Shown: positions 8,262 through 12,603 of the stretch, piece after piece
Layout: each line of letters opens with the position of its first letter
Position numbering within the stretch: position 1 is the first letter of the stretch
Assembly (NCBI GenBank): GCA_015501595.1
Contig: JADNRX010001212.1
Location: 1-12,603 of the forward strand
Reading direction: 5' to 3'
Length of the DNA: 12,603 bases
From: Hymenopellis radicata
Lineage: Eukaryota; Basidiomycota; Agaricomycetes; Agaricales; Physalacriaceae
Translations under genes and position numbers: made by a program
Notes under the pieces: generated by a model
Database searches by the model: none
What the model saw: the letters and a program-made list of their open reading frames with translations, nothing else
What the model was told of the DNA's origin: nothing

Positions 8262-9942
8262 TTACACAGTGGAATGCAACTGTTCCAATGGCAAAGGGAA
8301 ACTCAAAAACATGTGACTGGAAGTGCCTGGGAGGAGGTTGTTCAGCTGCGGCCTGAGCAAACCTGCCTGCGGTCGTATTCCCTGTGGCCGTTCCACCAGG
8401 AGATATGCCACCTCCAGCGCCCCTCGGCGTATCGGCCCCGTCGCACCCAGCTTGGCGAAATTCCGACGCGGTTCCAATCCAGGCCCAGTCATCCATCGGT
8501 AACGCCTCTGCAGGACTGCCCAAGCCCGTGCAAGCGGAATTTTCTCAGCCGAGGCGCGACCTGGCTTATCGCTGACATTGTGACATCCATGGGGTAAGCT
8601 TTTTCTGCAGGAGACGAAGAATACCAGCCAACGTAACTCTGAGTTTCTCCTTCCACACGTCGAGCCTGAAATGGGCTGAGGAGCATACAAGGGAACACGA
8701 TGTGAAGCGGAGGGAGCGGGCAGGGAGGGATGGAGATGCGAGGGACTAGCGTGAGGAGCAGGAAAACGAGATGACGAATGGTGACCATTAGGCGTGAGAC
8801 CGTTCCTTGGAGGTACGGCGGAATATTGTTGAGGGAGAGGGAAGTGGTTTCGCGGAGTAGTCTCTAGTAGATACAGATGGTGTAGACATGGACGGCTGGT
8901 TAGGGATGAAGGAACGGTCCACTCGAACAGTAAAAAAACGGCTGGGGTCGCATCTGGACAAATTAGAGGTGAGAATGGCGCAGTGAAGTAAAGTTACAGG
9001 ATATTTACCTTGGGAAATTTGAATCCCACGTCTTTCGTCATTTTGATACCTCTGGGCCACGGACCGCCGCCTAGCGGCTGTAAAGGCTGCTCAGAAGGAT
9101 ATTCGTCGGACAGATCACCAAGTATCTCACATATCTTCGTGACCTGGTCCACTTGACCAGCTCCAGGAAATAAGGCTCGCAGATTGACTAGTTCGGCGAT
9201 GATGGTGCCCAGTGCCCACATATCGACAGGATTGGAGTAGTCGCTACTGAGGAGGAGGACTTCTGGGGCACGATACCCGCGAGTATCAGGGTAGAGTGGT
9301 TTGGATTTTGTTTCTCTGGCGAGACCAAAGTCAGCCAGCTTGATAATAGCGACAACGTCCTTTTCTGGTGGAGCATTGGGGGGGCGGGGGAGCAACGGGA
9401 GAGAGCGTGTGGTAGCGATAAGAGACCAGCGGTGGTTATGAGAACATTCTCTGGCTTCATATCTCTATGAAAGTAACCCGACGAATGTATGTGATGAATG
9501 TATGATCGAGGCCCGATACGATCTGGCGGAAGTCCATCTTTCGCCCGCGAGTGCACGACCTTTGCGAGCCTTGATGAGGTGATAAAGATTGCCTTCCATG
9601 GACTCGAAAATAAAATAGAGCTCCTTGGTCGCAGGAAGGAGAAAAAGTCGTACAAGGGAATTATATTGGGGTGAAACGGAATGGGACGCAGTGACTGCGA
9701 CGCGAGTCAGCATAGACCGACACAAGTAAAGGATACGCACCTCCAGCTCTTTCAACTTCTGGCACTGGTCGCAGCCACCTTTCCATCTTTTCTTCACGCG
9801 CTTTTACTACTACGAGGGACTTCCCAGCCCATTTTGGGGCAGGTGGGTGTGCACCTGCCCCACATTGCATCAAAAAGAGCGGTGTATTGGGATCCACTGT
9901 GCCAAATGAACTGTTGCAGAGCCCCTTGAGCGGTGTGTAGGA
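8262..9942 (-). pseudogene. CMGC (MAK/Ime2-like) protein kinase relic
   Basis: A Ser/Thr kinase reading runs right to left. The N-lobe starts near 9942: YTPLKGLCNSSFGTV is a glycine loop without its first glycines, followed by AGKSLVVVK (candidate ATP Lys at 9804-9802). Next come RWKGGCDQCQKLKELE, intron 9695-9740, and SLRPIPFHPNIIPLYDFF. The C-lobe has [35 protein letters not shown] (HRD loop), [12 protein letters not shown] (DFG), [12 protein letters not shown] (Trp to Gly in the usual TRWYRAPE), [19 protein letters not shown] and the ALFPG motif. After intron 8954-9008 it ends with VPSSLTSRPCLHHLYLLETT and a Pro/Ser-rich tail open to the TAA at 8262. Family features match RCK-type kinases (MAK, Ime2), which regulate meiosis or morphogenesis. 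Damage: frameshifts near 9800, 9642-9646 (T5 on the coding strand), 9545, 9495, 9425, 9378-9384 (C7) and 8932-8938 (T7); a gap after FGTV; and loss of about 15 residues between VPSSL and LTSR. Confidence 0.75.
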
Positions 9943-10373
9943 TCTCGTGGAGCCTGCCAGGTGGTTAATACAGCAGAAACTGGCCAGGTGGAGAACGCAC
10001 TGCTCTGGGACAAGTCGACAACAAGCTTGTTGTGCTCGATACGGACCAACGGGGACGGGGACGCGTAAAGGGCAATGTGAGGTGAAGAGAGAGTGGGGAG
10101 CTACTGAGGCTGTGAGGAGAAGAAGGAGAACTCTTTGTGAAGGCGAGCCGGGTGAGGGCATTACCCAGGAAAACCTTATCGCGGGGCCATGGTTCAACAT
10201 TGAAGACTCCTCAAAGGTCAGATTGGATGGCACTGGGATTATATAGCCTGATCGTGAGAATTCCACAGTCAATCAACGACGCGGCGTAGTAAAGGGGGAA
10301 GGCGGACGCGTTGTTTCACCTTGTTTATGGCACCTGGTGTTTACCCGGCGTTTTTTACTCATCCACAATTCTC
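9943..10373. other. Upstream region of kinase relic and of the intact gene
   Basis: On the minus strand the frame of the kinase N-lobe stays open to about 10272 (110 codons before the glycine loop), with no motif I recognise. It could be decayed N-terminal sequence or chance. On the plus strand this interval is the 5' flank of the gene starting at 10374. It includes a TATA-like TTATATAG and pyrimidine-rich segments near 10308-10370. No other feature is supported. Confidence 0.35.
10239..10246 (+). promoter_or_regulatory. TATA-like element upstream of the acidic-protein gene
   Basis: TTATATAG lies about 130 bases before the ATG at 10374. The distance suits a TATA box with a 5' leader of roughly 100 bases, but the sequence is short and the region is A/T-mixed, so the call rests on position and motif alone. 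Confidence 0.25.
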
Positions 10374-11864
10374 ATGTTGGCGCTGCCACCAGATGCAGCT
10401 CGGCCTGCTGTCGAGCAGTCATTCTACGATGACCCTCTTTTCCATCGAAATCCACCCTTCTATCACTTCTATTGCTGCCTGGACCGGATGCCCAAGGAAA
10501 TATATGACATTATTTATCACGAATCCTATCGCGATCTCAGTCCATCTGAATTGCAACCCATCTATCGGAATGAAGAGTTCTCAGCAATTGTATACTCCAA
10601 CTTCCGGAGGACTTATCTGCCCCATTTTTCCAAGAGCCTGGAAGGTGCAGAGGTACGTGTTTCCATGCTAACTGGTTGGTCCCTAGTCAATTTTTGTAAT
10701 AGATCATGACCTTCATGAAGGACGTATCGTCCAGTGAGGAGATATATCAACGTACTGCTCCATCACCTACTGCTCTACCACGTTTTCGACCGGCAAATCG
10801 TGTATACACCTTTTGCAATATCGTGCAATTAGATATCACCATGGTCGATGCAGCTCATTTCCAAGTCGTTCAACCCGTCCAACATCTTCTACTTCTTGAT
10901 CTCACACTTCGGTATCCTCCAAACACTGGACATCATATCATACCTCTACTACTGTCTTGGAAACCTAAAACGTCGGGTCTACGCACACTCCTCAAACTGC
11001 GTTTAGTTGCAAGTGGCTACGGTTTTCGTGGTTACAACGTATGTTTGTCATCAAAGTTTTTTCAGGATTTAACTATTTGGGCAGCACAAGCCTACACACA
11101 TTTACTGGGATCATCCTGGCTTTGCACGCGCTCTTCATCTCTTTCCTTCCCTCCGTGTTTTGGCCTTCGTCCATCCAGCATATGTGGTGCCGATCCAACA
11201 TCCCGTATGGCGTAAAGACTGGTATGCAGATGAAGATGAAGAGGACGAGGATGAGGACACCGACGACAATGCCGATGCTGCAGAGGCAGAGGAGGAGAAG
11301 GAGGAAGAGGAAGAAGCCGGTGATGAGGATGGAATCGATGAAGAGGACGACTACGACCATAACCAGCATTTGGAGGGGACAGGGCAGGCAGCTCAGAATA
11401 TCGATGAGCACATCTTCCAGGAACGACAAGCTTTGCGACTCAAGCAAGAAGCACTTTACGGCCCTCGCAGGCAAAGCTTCATTTTGAAGGATGCAGATTG
11501 GCAGAGTGGCGAACAGCTGCTGATAACTGAATGGGCCTCTCCGTCACTCACCACCATTTTCTTAGTATTCGCCTATGACGAGAGCTCGAAGGTCGAGGGA
11601 GACTTCTGCTTAGATGAAGCAGCTTCCTTTATCAATGGGAGGTTCTCTCACTGGACTCGGGATTTTGAAGGGTTGGGGCATTGGACAAGGCGGAACAACG
11701 AATACATGGAGAGTGAGAGGAGATCCAAAGGTCGCAGATGCTTAAGTCAGAAAGCTGCTGACCTCAAGCTCTCCGGTATGCAGTTTGCGGAGGACTGCTG
11801 GAGCTATAGCGACCGTGGTACAGTTATGCTATCTAGGGCTCAGTACGATGACCTTTTCACATAG
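10374..11864 (+). CDS. Acidic protein of unknown function (464 residues)
   Basis: This is the only fully open multi-exon gene in the window. Exons 10374-10652, 10703-11038 and 11085-11864 join in phase 0; introns are 50 and 46 nt with GTACGT and GTATGT donors. In the second intron the nearer acceptor (TTTTCAG at 11064) would bring an immediate stop, so GGGCAG at 11084 is used. I chose the first in-frame ATG, at 10374. I do not recognise the protein. It starts MLALPPDAARPAVEQSFYDD, contains LDRMPKEIYDIIYHES near residue 40 (F-box-like in spacing, not convincing), then Leu-rich stretches (VQHLLLLDLTLRYPP; ARALHLFPSLRVLAFVHP) that could be degenerate leucine-rich repeats. A Glu/Asp run covers about residues 254-300. 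The tail is Trp- and Arg-containing (INGRFSHWTRDFEGLGHWTR) and ends with TAG. No signal peptide or membrane segment is seen. F-box/LRR-like proteins of this type are numerous in Agaricomycetes, but that link is inference. Confidence 0.75.
11226..11350 (+). repeat. Low-complexity GAN/GAG run coding for acidic tract
   Basis: Imperfect GAN/GAG triplets inside exon 3 encode about 45 mostly acidic residues (for example EDEEDEDEDTDDNADAAEAE followed by a Glu-rich run). The same bases read in the next frame give a Lys/Arg-rich open frame, which is a by-product of the repeat composition and not a gene. Confidence 0.75.
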
Positions 11865-12298
11865 ACAATATGAACTTATTTTGTCTTCAAGGAAGACCTG
11901 AGGACCAAGTCATAAGCAACGTGGCTATGCCATGTTGAGAATGGCCCAATCATGAGAAACTCACAGTCGACTGGTGCGTAGCAGCTGGTGTCCGATTGGC
12001 TTGGTGAAGCGACTGGTTCTACGGTTTGTGATTCGTTTTCTTATATAGAATCTTAAAAAGGAAAGCATAGTTGCCATATATAGTCAAGTGTTGAGGCCTG
12101 AACGAAAAAGCGTAGAGAGAGCATGACTTTTCCGGGATACGATTTTATTGGGGGAGATTAGACTCACTTGTAAGGAGAATGACATCGCTTTTAGATAGGA
12201 TAGCTTGCAGTAGTATGCTGTTCGAATATAAAATTGTACGCCGTTAGATTAACGCAAAACAGTCGAGCATCCAGGACCATGAACTTGAGAGATAAGTT
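11865..12298. other. 434-base stretch with no supported gene
   Basis: This lies between the stop of the acidic-protein gene and the breakpoint of the glycogen synthase fragment. It is A/T-rich in places (TTATATAG near 12040, ATATATAG near 12075). I found no open frame with coding character, no tRNA-like fold and no terminal inverted repeat. The minus strand does not continue the glycogen synthase homology past about 12299. The first part is presumably the 3' untranslated region of the gene ending at 11864. Confidence 0.5.
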
Positions 12299-12603
12299 CT
12301 AGAATTCATGCATGGCTTGGAACTTGAACAAAGTTCAAGCCGTTAGGGATGACACCATCGGGCTTGAGTTTGAGAAGGCACTCTGCTTCGTCGGCGATAA
12401 TGTGAGAAACGACGTCGCCACAGTAGGCAGCGGAACGTTCGATGCAGTATCTGTGGTAGATCATGCGTTTTCTCGCCTCGCGGTGGACGTGGTGGTAAAA
12501 GCCGACGGAGCCTGCACAGAGGTAGCGTCCGAGGAGCGTTGCGTGTGTGATAAAGACGGTAGTGACATCGATGTGGCGTTTGAGGCACAGCGGAATGGCA
12601 AGA
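12299..12603 (-). pseudogene. Glycogen synthase (GT3) internal fragment
   Basis: The minus strand from the right edge reads a central piece of eukaryotic glycogen synthase, the UDP-glucose-dependent enzyme that extends glycogen: [20 protein letters not shown], then [34 protein letters not shown] and, after a shift, FKFQAMHEF. The blocks follow the order of the GT3 family. Damage: about five residues appear missing between FYHH and EARKR; about three are missing before SHIIADEAE; a one-base shift lies near 12331-12336 just after IPNGLN; and a TAG at 12301-12299 stands where the family has Gln in HEFQNLH. Homology ends there, so the C-terminal half of the enzyme is absent on this side. The N-terminal part would lie beyond the window. 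If continuous upstream this could still be a truncated gene, but the stop and deletions make a working enzyme unlikely. Confidence 0.75.

Noticed and set aside
8384..8575. Plus-strand Pro/Ala-rich frame (PPGDMPPPAPLGVSAPS).
   Set aside because: The minus strand has a continuous open frame of about 225 codons across this stretch, in line with the kinase tail; the plus frame is the likely shadow.
11041..11487. Plus-strand 148-codon frame with a Lys/Arg-rich run.
   Set aside because: It is the neighbouring frame of the GAN/GAG acidic repeat in the real exon and begins inside an intron.
12343..12588. Minus-strand 81-codon Arg-rich frame.
   Set aside because: It overlaps the glycogen synthase fragment in another frame; the homologous reading is clearly the other one.
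1..12603. Search by eye for transposase genes, long terminal repeats, terminal inverted repeats, tRNA genes and CRISPR-like arrays.
   Set aside because: None seen. The suggestion that a mobile element assembled the region therefore lacks direct evidence within the window.

Overview
The window looks like nuclear DNA of a mushroom-forming basidiomycete (Agaricomycetes). The basis is the introns, which are very short (about 46-62 nt) with GT-AG borders, and the families present: a fungal TET/JBP-type dioxygenase, a sacsin-like protein joined to a BTB domain, a Mid1-type calcium-channel subunit, a CMGC (MAK/Ime2-like) kinase and glycogen synthase. No bacterial operon, tRNA, rRNA or CRISPR signal was seen. 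All identifications come from motif recognition by eye; no database search was run.

Layout: 1-654 holds poorly resolved minus-strand coding blocks, one running off the left edge. 820-4149 (perhaps to about 4440) is a minus-strand gene of about 12 exons and about 920 codons whose C-terminal part carries the HxD...H pattern of TET/JBP-family 2-oxoglutarate/Fe(II) oxygenases. It splices cleanly but has three frame breaks. 4532-7341 is a plus-strand relic of a sacsin-like/BTB protein with several frameshifts and two in-frame stops. 7560-8076 is a relic of only the N-terminal part of a Mid1-type protein. 8262-9942 is a minus-strand kinase relic with frameshifts, a damaged glycine loop and small deletions. 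10374-11864 is the only fully open multi-exon gene, a 464-residue acidic protein of unknown function. 12299-12603 is a minus-strand glycogen synthase fragment that is cut off and damaged.

There is no operon and no evident joint pathway. The striking property is the company: partial, damaged copies of four unrelated and normally conserved host genes lie side by side with a TET/JBP-like gene and one intact orphan gene. This suggests a gene graveyard or an element that gathers gene pieces. The competing explanation is an assembly with uncorrected homopolymer indels. In-frame nonsense codons, missing internal segments and altered kinase motifs argue that at least part of the decay is real.
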